From TWA4 sp964613155 (GTDB taxonomy: Bacteria; Bacillota; Clostridia; Lachnospirales; Lachnospiraceae), in assembly GCA_964613155.1 (NCBI GenBank), contig CAZTHP010000001.1, forward strand, positions 3,962-67,961: a stretch of DNA of 64,000 nt. The letters are read 5' to 3'. Under the pieces are notes generated by a model that worked only from the letters and a program-made list of their open reading frames with translations, did no database searches and was not told the DNA's origin. Below are positions 43,822 through 52,467 of this stretch, piece after piece. Every line of letters begins with the position of its first letter. Position 1 is the first letter of the stretch. A program made the position numbers and the translations under genes.

Positions 43822-44532
43822 ATGGCAATGTTGGAAATCAGAGATTTACAGGTTTATTATGGTATGATCCAGGCTATCAAAGGTATTTCACTGGATGTTA
43901 ATCAAGGTGAGGTCATTGCACTGATCGGTGCGAATGGTGCAGGAAAAACGACAACGCTGCACACAATTACCGGTTTGTTAAAACCGAAAGCTGGTTCTAT
44001 TTTATTTGAAGGTGTTGACATTACAAAAATCGCACCGCATAAGATCGTATCAATGGGTATGGCACATGTACCGGAAGGACGTCGTGTTTTTTCAGAACTG
44101 ACCGTATTGCAGAATCTGCGTCTGGGTGCTTATACCAGAAAAGATAAAGACGAAATAGAAGAATCGCTGGCAGGCGTTTACAAACGCTTCCCTCGTCTGG
44201 AAGAACGTAAAAATCAGATTGCCGGAACCTTATCCGGTGGAGAACAGCAGATGCTGGCAATGGGCCGTGCACTGATGTCAAAACCCAAGATTATTCTGAT
44301 GGATGAACCGTCAATGGGATTATCTCCGATCTTTGTAAATGAAATCTTCCAGATTATTCAGGACGTAAGTGCAGACGGTGTAACCGTACTGCTGGTAGAA
44401 CAGAATGCGAAAAAAGCACTTTCCATCGCAGACCGCGCTTATGTATTAGAAACTGGTACGATTTCACTGGAAGGAAATGCACAGGAACTTCTGAATGACG
44501 ATTCCATTAAGAAAGCATATCTGGGCGAATAA
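43822..44532 (+). CDS. livF: Branched-chain amino-acid ABC transporter ATPase LivF
   Basis: A 236-residue ATPase with Walker A GANGAGKTTTL, signature LSGGEQQMLAMGRALM, Walker B IILMDEPSMGLSP, and the switch His replaced by Gln in LLVEQNA, as usual for LivF. Spacing to livG is 12 bases with TAGGAGGAG between. It ends the operon; a repeat array and a terminator follow. Confidence 0.95.
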   Translation: MAMLEIRDLQVYYGMIQAIKGISLDVNQGEVIALIGANGAGKTTTLHTITGLLKPKAGSILFEGVDITKIAPHKIVSMGMAHVPEGRRVFSELTVLQNLRLGAYTRKDKDEIEESLAGVYKRFPRLEERKNQIAGTLSGGEQQMLAMGRALMSKPKIILMDEPSMGLSPIFVNEIFQIIQDVSADGVTVLLVEQNAKKALSIADRAYVLETGTISLEGNAQELLNDDSIKKAYLGE

Positions 44533-44565
44533 TAAAAGGTGCAGGTAGACCTGGAAATAATTCAG

Positions 44566-44736
44566 GTATACTAAAGTAAAGCATGTATACTAAGGCAATT
44601 TGTGTATACTAAAGTAAAGCATGTATACTAAGGCAATTCATGTATGCTGAAGTAAAGCATGTATACTAAGGCAATTCATGTATGCTGAAGTAAATTATGT
44701 ATACAAAAGCGAATCATGTATACTGGAGCAAATAGC
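44566..44736. repeat. Tandem repeat, 19 bp unit with 38 bp higher-order period
   Basis: Nine units begin at 44566 and every 19 bases after. Two variants alternate, GTATACTAAAGTAAAGCAT and GTATACTAAGGCAATTCAT, giving a 38 bp super-unit. Most units carry a TATACT hexamer. The array lies after livF and before the operon terminator. Confidence 0.95.
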
Positions 44737-44780
44737 GCAGATACTAGTAGAGAAGAAAGCTGTAAAGCGTGATTTTTCGT

Positions 44781-44810
44781 CCTCCGCAGTTTTGGCTGCG
44801 GGGGATTTTG
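44781..44810 (+). terminator. Terminator of the Liv operon
   Basis: CCTCCGCAG (44781-44789) pairs with CTGCGGGGG (44796-44804), with one G-T pair, then ATTTTGT. It comes after the repeat array, so the array is transcribed with the operon. Confidence 0.85.
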
Positions 44811-44830
44811 TATTCTGGGAAGTCTGAATT

Positions 44831-44990
44831 TTTAACAGTAAGCAGAAAGGCTTTAAATCTTTGGAAAACAGGAAGATTCATGTTTTTGACGATAAGCAGA
44901 AAAGCTTTAGACTTTTGGAACACGGAAAATGTTCACGTTTTGACAAGTGAAATGACGATTTGCCGATCGATTATGAGGCCGTCAGAGAGA
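44831..44990 (+). other. Two-copy repeat and conserved motif in the trxB leader
   Basis: A unit of about 55 bases (AGTAAGCAGAAAGGCTTTAA... and GATAAGCAGAAAAGCTTTAG...) occurs twice, 44831-44940. AATGACGATTTGCCG follows at 44951-44965, then GAGGCCGTCAGAG. The latter matches the leader at 26672, where ACG-GCC and GGC-CGT can pair in the same way. No clear -10 box was found, so the trxB promoter is undefined. Confidence 0.55.
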
Positions 44991-45015
44991 ACTGAAATAA
45001 AAAAGAGGTACGAAT

Positions 45016-45939
45016 ATGGAACAACAATATGATCTGATTATCGTGGGCTCTGGTCCTGCGGGTTTGACAGCAGCGATTTATGCAATGCGGGCAGAATTAA
45101 AAACGCTGGTGATTGAAAAGAATTATATGAGCGGAGGCCAGATCATCAATACGTATGAGGTGGACAATTATCCGGGATTTCCTGGGATTAATGGATTTGA
45201 CCTTGCAATGAAATTTCAGGAGCATGCAGGAAAGCTTGGGGCACAATTTACAGAAGATGAGATTCTTTCCCTGCAAAAAGGAGAAGATGGAATCTGGACT
45301 GCAACAGGTAATCACGGTGTTTATCGCACAAGAGCAGTCTTAGCAGCCTGCGGTGCACATCATCGAAAGCTGGAAATCCCTGGAGAAGCAGAATTTACGG
45401 GAAAAGGTGTCAGCTATTGTGCAACCTGCGACGGTGCATTTTATCGGAACAAAGTAACCGCGGTAATCGGCGGTGGCGATGTAGCAGCAGAAGATGCCAT
45501 TTTTCTGGCGCGTATGTGTCAGAAAGTCTATTTAGTACATCGCAGAGATCAGCTGCGTGCAGCCAAAAGCTTGCAGAAAAAGTTGATGGAACTGCCGAAT
45601 GTTGAAATTCTCTGGAATAAAATACCGGATGAAATCGTGGGAAATCAAACCGTAGAAAAGCTGTATGTAAGTGATACGCAGACAGGCGAACAATTTGACT
45701 ATGCAGTTGATGGCGTATTTGTGGCCGTGGGAATCACACCGGACAGTAAGGTATTTGCAGATTTGGTAGAAACCGATGCGCAAGGCTATGTGATTGCTGG
45801 AGAAGATGGAATTACCAGTACTGAAGGATTGTTTGCAGCGGGGGATATCCGTACGAAACCGCTTCGTCAGATTATTACCGCAGCAGCAGATGGCGCAAAT
45901 GCAATTTCTTCAATCGAAAGGTTCTTGGAAAAACTGTAA
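45016..45939 (+). CDS. trxB: Thioredoxin-disulfide reductase
   Basis: A 307-residue FAD/NADPH enzyme that reduces thioredoxin. FAD motif IVGSGPAGLTAAIYAMRA near the N-terminus. The redox pair is Cys135-A-T-Cys138 in YCATCDGAF. The NADPH motif is VIGGGDVAAEDAIFLAR, and FAAGDIRTKPLRQI lies near the C-terminus. Length and order are canonical. AAAAGAGGTACGAAT precedes the ATG. No thioredoxin gene is adjacent, so the physiological partner is inferred. Confidence 0.94.
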   Translation: MEQQYDLIIVGSGPAGLTAAIYAMRAELKTLVIEKNYMSGGQIINTYEVDNYPGFPGINGFDLAMKFQEHAGKLGAQFTEDEILSLQKGEDGIWTATGNHGVYRTRAVLAACGAHHRKLEIPGEAEFTGKGVSYCATCDGAFYRNKVTAVIGGGDVAAEDAIFLARMCQKVYLVHRRDQLRAAKSLQKKLMELPNVEILWNKIPDEIVGNQTVEKLYVSDTQTGEQFDYAVDGVFVAVGITPDSKVFADLVETDAQGYVIAGEDGITSTEGLFAAGDIRTKPLRQIITAAADGANAISSIERFLEKL

Positions 45940-46057
45940 CAGCGTTTCATTCAAGAAACAGGCAGAATGGAACAGAGAATAGAAAAAGCAGAATCGAATA
46001 CAAAATCTAGAAAATGATAACAAATGTGTTTTTTTCTTGAAACATTTTAGTCAAAAA

Positions 46058-46086
46058 TTGACACAGGTTCGATCCTTTGTTATACT
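46058..46086 (+). promoter_or_regulatory. Promoter of the NlpC/P60 gene
   Basis: TTGACA (46058-46063), 17 bases, TATACT (46081-46086): near-consensus. The implied leader is about 210 bases and contains a small CAGGG/CCCTG hairpin near 46212. I did not find a c-di-AMP riboswitch in it. The gap 45940-46057 shows nothing else. Confidence 0.85.
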
Positions 46087-46302
46087 TACACCGATTTTTA
46101 ACATGAAAATTTCTTGATGATTGCTTTCGTTACGGAAAAATTACAACTTTTTTAAAAATGTGCAAACTTTTTGTGACACCAAAGCATCTAAATATTGTGT
46201 GCAAAAATACAGGGCTCCCTGAGGTCTGCTGGAAGCTTTTGTAGTCTTTTGCGTAAAGTAAGAAGTAAATAAAAAGTGATGATAAAATTGTGGAGGTAAC
46301 AA

Positions 46303-47697
46303 ATGAATAAAGGAACCAGAGTACTTGCAGCAGCATTAACTGCTGTACTGGCTGCTACAAATTCAACTCCTGCATTTGCAGCCGGCTCATCCGTGCCGAC
46401 CGATACTGCAGTAGCAGGTATTGCATTAAATATCAGTGAATATAACGAACATGCGAAAAATTCTGAAGAAGGTCTGAAAACACTTATGACAGAAGCAACT
46501 GTGGAAGCGTCTGATGGAAAAGAGACAGCAAAAGCAGCTTCTGAAAAGAAGTCAGAAGACCAGAAAGAGACGTCTGACAAGAAGACAAAGTCGAAAAAAG
46601 CTGAGAAGAAAGAAGAACCTTCACCTTATGAAGATATTGCGATCACACAGGTGAGCAATTATGTAAATATTAGAAAGAAACCGAATACCGACAGCAAGAT
46701 TCTTGGTAAGATTTATGATAATGCAGCTGCTACTATCTTAAAAACTGTAGATGGTGAAGATGGAAAGTGGTATTATATCAAATCTGGCAGCGTAAAAGGT
46801 TACATGAAAGCTGAGTTCTTTGTAACAGGTGAAAAAGCTGAGAAGATTGCAAAGAAAGTTGGTAATGTACTTTGTAAGACAACTGCAACTACGTTAAGAC
46901 TTCGTGAAAAAGCAAGTACAAGCAGTGCAACCATTACTCTGTTGGCAGAAGATTCCGTTTACTCCGTACTGAAGGAAGATATCAAGAATAAAAAAGGTGA
47001 GACTTTCCTGAAAGTTTTAGTCAGCGAAGGCGAAGAAGATGACGACAGCAGTGAAGTAAAGGGATATATTTCAGCAGATTATGCAGAAGTTTATGTAGAA
47101 TTTGAAGAAGCAATTTCCATTGAAGAAGAACAGGCAGAACTGAGACGTCAGGAAGAATTAAGACGTCAGGAAGCAGAAGCAGCAGCAGCTGCAGCGGCAT
47201 CCAGCAGTTCCAATAGCTCCAGCAGCTCAAGCAGTTCTTCCTCTTCCAGCAGTTCCTCTAATAAGAGACCTTCCAGCTCCTCTTCCAGTTCCTCCAACAA
47301 AGGAAATTCCGGAAGCAGCAGTTACAAAGGTTCTGGCACAGGAGCAGCGATCGCAGCAAAAGCACAGCAGTATGCAGGTTGGCTTCCTTACGTATGGGGC
47401 GGTTCCAGTCTGAGCTCTGGTGCAGACTGTTCTGGATTTACGATGGCGCTGTATTCCGCTTACGGTATCAGCTTACCGCATAGTTCTTCTGCTCAGGCAG
47501 GCGGCGGACGTTCTATCAGCCGCAGTGAACTTCAGCCTGGCGATCTGGTATTCTATGGTAATGGCGGTATTAACCATGTAGCAGTTTATATTGGTGGCGG
47601 TCAGATCTGTCACGAAGCAAACTCACGTCGTGACTGTGCGATCGATTCCATCGGATATTGCGGAACACCGGTTAAGTATGTTACATATTTACATTAA
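46303..47697 (+). CDS. Secreted SH3/NlpC-P60 cell-wall hydrolase
   Basis: A 464-residue exported peptidoglycan hydrolase. Signal peptide about residues 1-27 (ending TPAFA). A Lys/Glu-rich segment (about 68-108) is followed by two bacterial SH3 domains (about 110-175 and 185-260, VSNYVNIRKKPNTDSKILG and TTLRLREKASTSS), a coiled Arg/Glu stretch, a 50-residue Ser-rich linker (about 297-347), and the NlpC/P60 domain. Catalytic Cys376 is in ADCSGFT and His425 in INHVAVY. GTGGAGGTAAC precedes the ATG. It probably trims wall peptides during growth. Confidence 0.93.
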   Translation: MNKGTRVLAAALTAVLAATNSTPAFAAGSSVPTDTAVAGIALNISEYNEHAKNSEEGLKTLMTEATVEASDGKETAKAASEKKSEDQKETSDKKTKSKKAEKKEEPSPYEDIAITQVSNYVNIRKKPNTDSKILGKIYDNAAATILKTVDGEDGKWYYIKSGSVKGYMKAEFFVTGEKAEKIAKKVGNVLCKTTATTLRLREKASTSSATITLLAEDSVYSVLKEDIKNKKGETFLKVLVSEGEEDDDSSEVKGYISADYAEVYVEFEEAISIEEEQAELRRQEELRRQEAEAAAAAAASSSSNSSSSSSSSSSSSSSSNKRPSSSSSSSSNKGNSGSSSYKGSGTGAAIAAKAQQYAGWLPYVWGGSSLSSGADCSGFTMALYSAYGISLPHSSSAQAGGGRSISRSELQPGDLVFYGNGGINHVAVYIGGGQICHEANSRRDCAIDSIGYCGTPVKYVTYLH

Positions 47698-47754
47698 TTT
47701 TAATGGAAAATGAAAATAAGAGTGCTTTCTTTTAGCACCCGTTCATATTAATCG

Positions 47755-47925
47755 TAATTTATTGGAAGAATGACTTATCGCAATAGAAATTTATTTGAAT
47801 GACGATTTATTATAATAGAGAGTTATTTGAATAATGATTTATTACAGTAGAGATTTATTTCAATAATGATTGATTGGAATGATGATTTATTGAAATAGCG
47901 ATTTGTTGAGATTATGATTCATTTT
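47755..47925. repeat. Degenerate repeat, about 31 bp unit
   Basis: Five or six units like AATTTATTTGAATGACGATT followed by TATTATAATAG lie between the NlpC gene stop and its terminator. Units share about 70-80 percent of positions. Confidence 0.75.
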
Positions 47926-47926
47926 G

Positions 47927-47983
47927 ATAACGGTTCAGAGTTACAGTCTGTTTTTGCAGCTGGTTCTGAACCGTTATTTTTTT
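47927..47983 (+). terminator. Terminator of the NlpC/P60 gene
   Basis: ATAACGGTTCAGA (47927-47939) pairs perfectly with TCTGAACCGTTAT (47965-47977), followed by TTTTTT. It lies 230 bases after the stop codon, beyond the repeat array. Confidence 0.93.
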
Positions 47984-47993
47984 GTGAAATGAC

Positions 47994-48315
47994 TGCTTGC
48001 AAGCTGCTGGCCTTTCCCTTGCTTTAAAAGGTTTATTCCATACCTGCTTACAAGCTACTGGNNNNNNNNNNNNNNNNNNNNNNNNNNNNNNNNNNNNNNN
48101 NNNNNNNNNNNNNNNNNNNNNNNNNNNNNNNNNNNNNNNNNNNNNNNNNNNNNNNNNNNNNCTGGCCTTTCCCTTGCTTTAAAAGGTTTATTCCATACCT
48201 GCTTACAAGCTACTGGTCTTTCCCTTGCTTTAAAAGGTTTATTCCATACCTGCTTACAAGCTGCTGCTCTTTCCTTTGCTTTAAAAGGTTTATTCCATAC
48301 TTGCTTGCAAGTTTG
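47994..48315. repeat. 51 bp tandem repeat interrupted by an assembly gap
   Basis: Units of 51 bases (TGCTTGCAAGCTGCTGGCCT, then TTCCCTTGCTTTAAAAGG and TTTATTCCATACC) occur before and after the N-run: at least one full and one partial copy before, and three plus a partial after. Because 51 is a multiple of three, all frames repeat as 17-residue units on the minus strand, but no start signal is seen. Confidence 0.95.
48062..48161. other. Assembly gap of 100 N
   Basis: A placeholder gap inside the 51 bp array. The true copy number is unknown. Confidence 0.98.
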
Positions 48316-48366
48316 CATCGTTTGATGTTTTTTGATGCTTTTTGAGGTTGTGCTACTCCTATTAGA

Positions 48367-48406
48367 AAAAGGCAGCAATTTCGCAAATACGAAGTTGCTG
48401 CCTTTT
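48367..48406. terminator. Bidirectional terminator between NlpC region and hpf
   Basis: AAAAGGCAGCAATTTCG (48367-48383) pairs with CGAAGTTGCTGCCTTTT (48390-48406), with one mismatch-type pair. A-rich and T-rich ends allow action on both strands, probably for hpf on the minus strand. The sequence from here to 48534 shows nothing else. Confidence 0.88.
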
Positions 48407-48534
48407 GGGGTGTGCCCTGCGGCACGTGGGTTATTCTATCGTTCTATTGATAAGTTGTGATCGTTTATTTCAATATACCGAAATACCGAATCGATTTTTG
48501 ACCAAACCGTATCAACACTTTTGATTGTTAGCAT

Positions 48535-49071
48535 CTAGCATTCTGGTTCGATCAGACCGTAGGTACCATTTTTACGCTTATAAACGACATTGATTTCTTC
48601 TGTCAATGCATTGCGGAATACGAAGAAGGTATGTCCTAATAATTCCATCTGCATACATGCTTCTTCTGGATCCATCGGTTTTACTGCGAAACGTTTGGTA
48701 CGTTCAATCCGGATTTCTTCGGGATCTTCAAAATCTTCTTCCATATAGAAATCTGTAAAATCACTAATAGAAACAGCTCCTTTATTGGAAGCGGTCAGTT
48801 TCGTCTTATACTTTTTCAGCTGACGTTCGATAATTTCCTCGACCAGATCAATCGAAACGTACATATCTGTACTTTCTTGCTCTGAGCGGATGATATTGCC
48901 TTTGACGGGGATTGTAACTTCAATTTTCTGGCTGCCTTTTTCAACACTTAGTGTAACGTTGACCTGTGTATCAGGGCGGAAATATTTCTCCAATTTACCA
49001 AGCTTTTCTACGATGGCATCCTTCAGACCGTCAGTTACGTCGATATTGCGTCCAATAATGTTAAAACGCAT
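48535..49071 (-). CDS. hpf: Long-form ribosome hibernation promoting factor
   Basis: A 178-residue protein that dimerises 70S ribosomes into inactive 100S particles. Residues 1-100 are the ribosome-binding domain (MRFNIIGRNIDVTDGLKDAI). Residues about 122-178 are the dimerisation tail (KPMDPEEACMQMELLGHTFF, VVYKRKNGTYGLIEPE). Long form is standard in Firmicutes. AAAGGAGCTG lies eight bases before the ATG. Its transcript has a leader of about 210 bases from the promoter at 49287-49314. Confidence 0.95.
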   Translation of the reverse strand: MRFNIIGRNIDVTDGLKDAIVEKLGKLEKYFRPDTQVNVTLSVEKGSQKIEVTIPVKGNIIRSEQESTDMYVSIDLVEEIIERQLKKYKTKLTASNKGAVSISDFTDFYMEEDFEDPEEIRIERTKRFAVKPMDPEEACMQMELLGHTFFVFRNALTEEINVVYKRKNGTYGLIEPEC

Positions 49072-49100
49072 AAAATCAGCTCCTTTGGACTATGATATTT

Positions 49101-49314
49101 AACACAGAATCTCATCTCAGAAATGGAATCTGCCTTTCTTTGATATCGTGTGCTTTCGCTCCTCTGATCATTTGCGACCAAATACAAAATTAAGAAAAAC
49201 AAAATCCGTTCACATATATAAAATTCTGTGTTATATGATGAAGTAGGATCGGGAAAGAGCCAACTGCATCATAAAGTCTAATGATATTATAGCATATTTT
49301 GCGAAAAAATCAAG
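49101..49314 (-). promoter_or_regulatory. hpf promoter and leader with long-range stem
   Basis: On the minus strand TTGATT (49314-49309), 16 bases, TATAAT (49292-49287). In the leader, AACACAGAAT (49101-49110, plus strand) is an exact complement of ATTCTGTGTT (49223-49232), so a ten-pair stem can bring the start region near the 5' end. It may affect translation of hpf. Confidence 0.65.
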
Positions 49315-49527
49315 TAGATTCATCAAATTAACAGAAAATTCAGGAAGTAAAGATTGCTGTTCCTTTAAAATGGATTTATTGTGTTAAATTGTGACGGTTT
49401 CCAGAAGATAATCTTGTCAAGAGATTTGAGAGGATTTCTCACTGCACAAGCTCTATTTCATAGATATACACAAAACGAATGTTTGCAATTGACAAAAATA
49501 TCCACGAAAACTTGTCCATAACTCAAA

Positions 49528-49632
49528 TGTGGATAATGTGGATAACTCCGTGAATAACTTGATTTTTCATAAAAATAGCCGTTTTTTAATGGTGGATAAC
49601 TTTTTGCTAAGATATACACAAAATGTGAATAA
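49528..49632 (+). promoter_or_regulatory. Cluster of DnaA-box-like sites upstream of secA
   Basis: Two perfect TGTGGATAA boxes stand end to end (49528-49536 and 49537-49545). One-mismatch boxes are CGTGAATAA (49549-49557), GGTGGATAA (49591-49599) and TGTGAATAA (49624-49632), all in one orientation. The region is AT-rich. No dnaA or dnaN gene is near, so this is not an ordinary oriC. It may be a DnaA-binding cluster or transcriptional control site. Confidence 0.7.
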
Positions 49633-49722
49633 CCTGTCCTACAAGGGGAAATAGCTGAAAATGCGGTGAAAAAGTTGTGCATTTTGCTATTTCGCTTGTT
49701 TTGGACTTTTCTCGAAAACTGG

Positions 49723-49751
49723 TTGAATTGCATGGATTTAAGTGGTACAAT
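49723..49751 (+). promoter_or_regulatory. secA promoter
   Basis: TTGAAT (49723-49728), 17 bases, TACAAT (49746-49751). The start site would be about 23 bases before the secA start codon. Confidence 0.75.
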
Positions 49752-49780
49752 CTAACAGACGATTAACATGGAGGTTCAGA

Positions 49781-52354
49781 ATGGGATTATTTACAAAAAT
49801 TTTTGGTACCTACAGTGAGCGAGAACTGAAGCTCATCAATCCTATTGTTGATAAAATTGTTGCTTTAAAACCGCAGATGGAAGCGTTATCCGATGAAGAA
49901 CTGCGCGGTAAGACTGAAGCGTTTAAAGCACGTTTTGCAGATGGAGAAACTCTGGATGCGCTTTTACCGGAAGCGTATGCTGTGGTAAGAGAGGCAGGCC
50001 GTCGTGTATTGGGAATGGAACATTATCCGGTACAGCTGATCGGTGGTATTATTTTGCACCAGGGGCGTATTGCCGAGATGAAGACTGGTGAGGGTAAGAC
50101 ATTAGTATCCACACTTCCTGCATATTTGAATGCATTGACAGGAAGAGGCGTTCATATTGTAACCGTTAACGATTATCTGGCACAGCGAGATGCTGAGTGG
50201 ATGGGACAGATTCACCGCTTCTTAGGGTTAAGCGTTGGTGTCGTTTTAAACAGCATGAACAGCGAAGAACGCCGGGAAGCTTATGCATGTGATATTACTT
50301 ATGTCACAAATAATGAGCTTGGCTTTGATTATCTGCGTGATAACATGGTCTTATATAAGAAAGATCTGGTTCTGCGTGATCTGCATTATGCGATCATCGA
50401 CGAAGTTGACTCTGTTTTGATCGACGAGGCGAGAACTCCCCTGATCATCAGTGGACAGGGCAGTAAATCCTCCGAATTATATGAGCAGTGCGATCGTCTG
50501 GCAAAACAGCTGGTAAAGGGAACATTCCGTCCGGAGCTGACTAAGATGGAACTGCTGCTGAATGAAAATCCGGAAGCGGATGAAGACGGCGATTATGTAG
50601 TCAATGAAAAAGATAAGATCGTGACTTTGACAGCAGCAGGTATTAAGAAAGTAGAATCATATTTCCGTATTGAGAATCTGGCAGATCCGGAGAATCTGGA
50701 GAAGCAGCATAATATTATTTTAGCGCTGCGTGCACACAATCTGATGCACGAAGGACACGATTATATTGTAAAAGATGATCAGGTTCTGATCATTGATGAA
50801 TTTACTGGTCGTATTATGCCGGGACGTCGTTATTCAGATGGTCTTCATCAGGCAATCGAAGCCAAAGAAGGCGTAAAGATCAAACGTGAGAATAAAACGA
50901 TCGCGACCATTACCTTCCAGAATTTCTTCAATAAATTTGAGAAGAAAGCAGGTATGACTGGTACTGCGATGACAGAAGCGAAGGAATTCCAGGATATTTA
51001 TGGTATGGATGTTGTGGAAGTTCCGACCAACAAACCGGTTATTCGTATTGACCGGGAAGATGCGGTATACACTACGCAGAAAGAAAAGTTCCGTGCCGTT
51101 GTAAAAGAAGTTTTGGCAGCACATGAAAAAGGACGTCCTGTACTGGTTGGTACTACATCGATTCAGAATACGGAATTATTAAGCCGTATGATTCATGAGA
51201 AGGGCATTCGTGAAGTTGAAGTGCTGAATGCGAAGATGCATGAACAGGAAGCACGGATCGTTGCCAATGCAGGTCTTCACGGTGCGATCACGATCGCAAC
51301 CAATATGGCAGGTCGTGGTACCGATATTAAGCTGGATGAAGAAGCAAAAGCAGCAGGTGGTTTGTTGATATTGGGTACAGAGCGTCATGAAGCAAGACGT
51401 ATTGACAATCAGCTGCGTGGACGTTCTGGCCGTCAGGGAGATCCGGGTGAATCCAGATTCTTTATTTCCCTGGAAGATGATCTGATGCGTCTGTTTGGTT
51501 CTGAGCGTATGATGGGTATTTTCTCCAAGCTTGCAGCAGAAGATGAGGAGATCACACATAAATCCCTTTCCGATGCGATTCGGAAAGCACAGGAAAAGAT
51601 TGAACACAATCATTTTGGTATTCGTAGAAATCTGTTTGAATACGATCAGGTTAATAATGAACAGCGTGAAATCATTTATGCAGAACGCCGTAAAGTTCTG
51701 GACGGCGAAAATATGCGCAGTGTGATCATCGGCATGATTCAGGATATTATCGATCATTCTGTGGATATGTGTATTTCGGATGAGATGGAACCCGAAGAAT
51801 GGAATATGACAGAGCTTTCCGGTTTAATCCGTCAGTGTATTCCGCTGCAGCTGACTTTTACCTCCGATGAATTAAAGAAGATGAATGTGGGGCAGCTGAA
51901 ACAGTCACTGAAAGAACAGGCGGTTAAGCTTTACGAATTAAAAGAGTCAGAATATCCCAGTGCTGAGATGATGCGTGAAGTAGAACGAATTATTCTGCTG
52001 CGTACCATCGACATGAAGTGGATGGATCATATTGACGATATGGTACAGCTGCGTCAGGGAATCGGCTTGCAGTCTTATGGACAGAAGGATCCTCTGGTTG
52101 AATATAAGATGGCAGCATTTGATATGTTTGAAGCACTCACAGCATCCATTCAGGAAGAAACCGTTCGTCGGATGTACGCCGTAACACCGAAGCGTCAGGA
52201 AGAACGGACACAGGTAGTAAAAGTAACGGGAACAAATAAGGATGATTCCGCAGGCCCTAAGATCGTCAGACGTTCTGGCAAAAAGGTTTATCCGAATGAT
52301 CCCTGCCCCTGCGGCTCCGGCAAGAAGTACAAGCAGTGCTGCGGTAAAAAATAG
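49781..52354 (+). CDS. secA: Preprotein translocase ATPase SecA
   Basis: The 857-residue motor that drives unfolded proteins through SecYEG. Walker A MKTGEGKT is at about 100-107. DEVDSVLIDEARTPL, the VGTTSI region and NMAGRGTDIKL represent the DEAD-type motor motifs. The C-terminus has the zinc/SecB-type motif CPCGSGKKYKQCC. ATG 49781 (MGLFTKIFG) is seven bases after GGAGG; the earlier in-frame start at 49742 overlaps the promoter. It is followed by prfB, a very common order in Firmicutes. Confidence 0.97.
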   Translation: MGLFTKIFGTYSERELKLINPIVDKIVALKPQMEALSDEELRGKTEAFKARFADGETLDALLPEAYAVVREAGRRVLGMEHYPVQLIGGIILHQGRIAEMKTGEGKTLVSTLPAYLNALTGRGVHIVTVNDYLAQRDAEWMGQIHRFLGLSVGVVLNSMNSEERREAYACDITYVTNNELGFDYLRDNMVLYKKDLVLRDLHYAIIDEVDSVLIDEARTPLIISGQGSKSSELYEQCDRLAKQLVKGTFRPELTKMELLLNENPEADEDGDYVVNEKDKIVTLTAAGIKKVESYFRIENLADPENLEKQHNIILALRAHNLMHEGHDYIVKDDQVLIIDEFTGRIMPGRRYSDGLHQAIEAKEGVKIKRENKTIATITFQNFFNKFEKKAGMTGTAMTEAKEFQDIYGMDVVEVPTNKPVIRIDREDAVYTTQKEKFRAVVKEVLAAHEKGRPVLVGTTSIQNTELLSRMIHEKGIREVEVLNAKMHEQEARIVANAGLHGAITIATNMAGRGTDIKLDEEAKAAGGLLILGTERHEARRIDNQLRGRSGRQGDPGESRFFISLEDDLMRLFGSERMMGIFSKLAAEDEEITHKSLSDAIRKAQEKIEHNHFGIRRNLFEYDQVNNEQREIIYAERRKVLDGENMRSVIIGMIQDIIDHSVDMCISDEMEPEEWNMTELSGLIRQCIPLQLTFTSDELKKMNVGQLKQSLKEQAVKLYELKESEYPSAEMMREVERIILLRTIDMKWMDHIDDMVQLRQGIGLQSYGQKDPLVEYKMAAFDMFEALTASIQEETVRRMYAVTPKRQEERTQVVKVTGTNKDDSAGPKIVRRSGKKVYPNDPCPCGSGKKYKQCCGKK

Positions 52355-52467
52355 CTTTGAAAAAGCTTATTAGCGGGAAGTGCGTTCTTTGAGAAAAAAG
52401 AGAAATGCTGCTTTTGCAGCTGATGACGTTTTTTACGTCGCAAATAAAAAAAGAAAGAGGTGATAAC

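Noticed and set aside
46087..46302. c-di-AMP riboswitch in the NlpC/P60 leader
   Set aside because: The leader is long enough and such hydrolases often have one, but I could not find the conserved blocks.
48055..48425. Minus-strand frames made of 17-residue repeats
   Set aside because: They are open only because the 51 bp unit is a multiple of three. There is no start signal and they run into the N gap and a terminator.
49442..49740. Chromosomal replication origin
   Set aside because: DnaA boxes are clustered, but dnaA, dnaN, gyrB or rpmH are absent and both flanks are ordinary genes.
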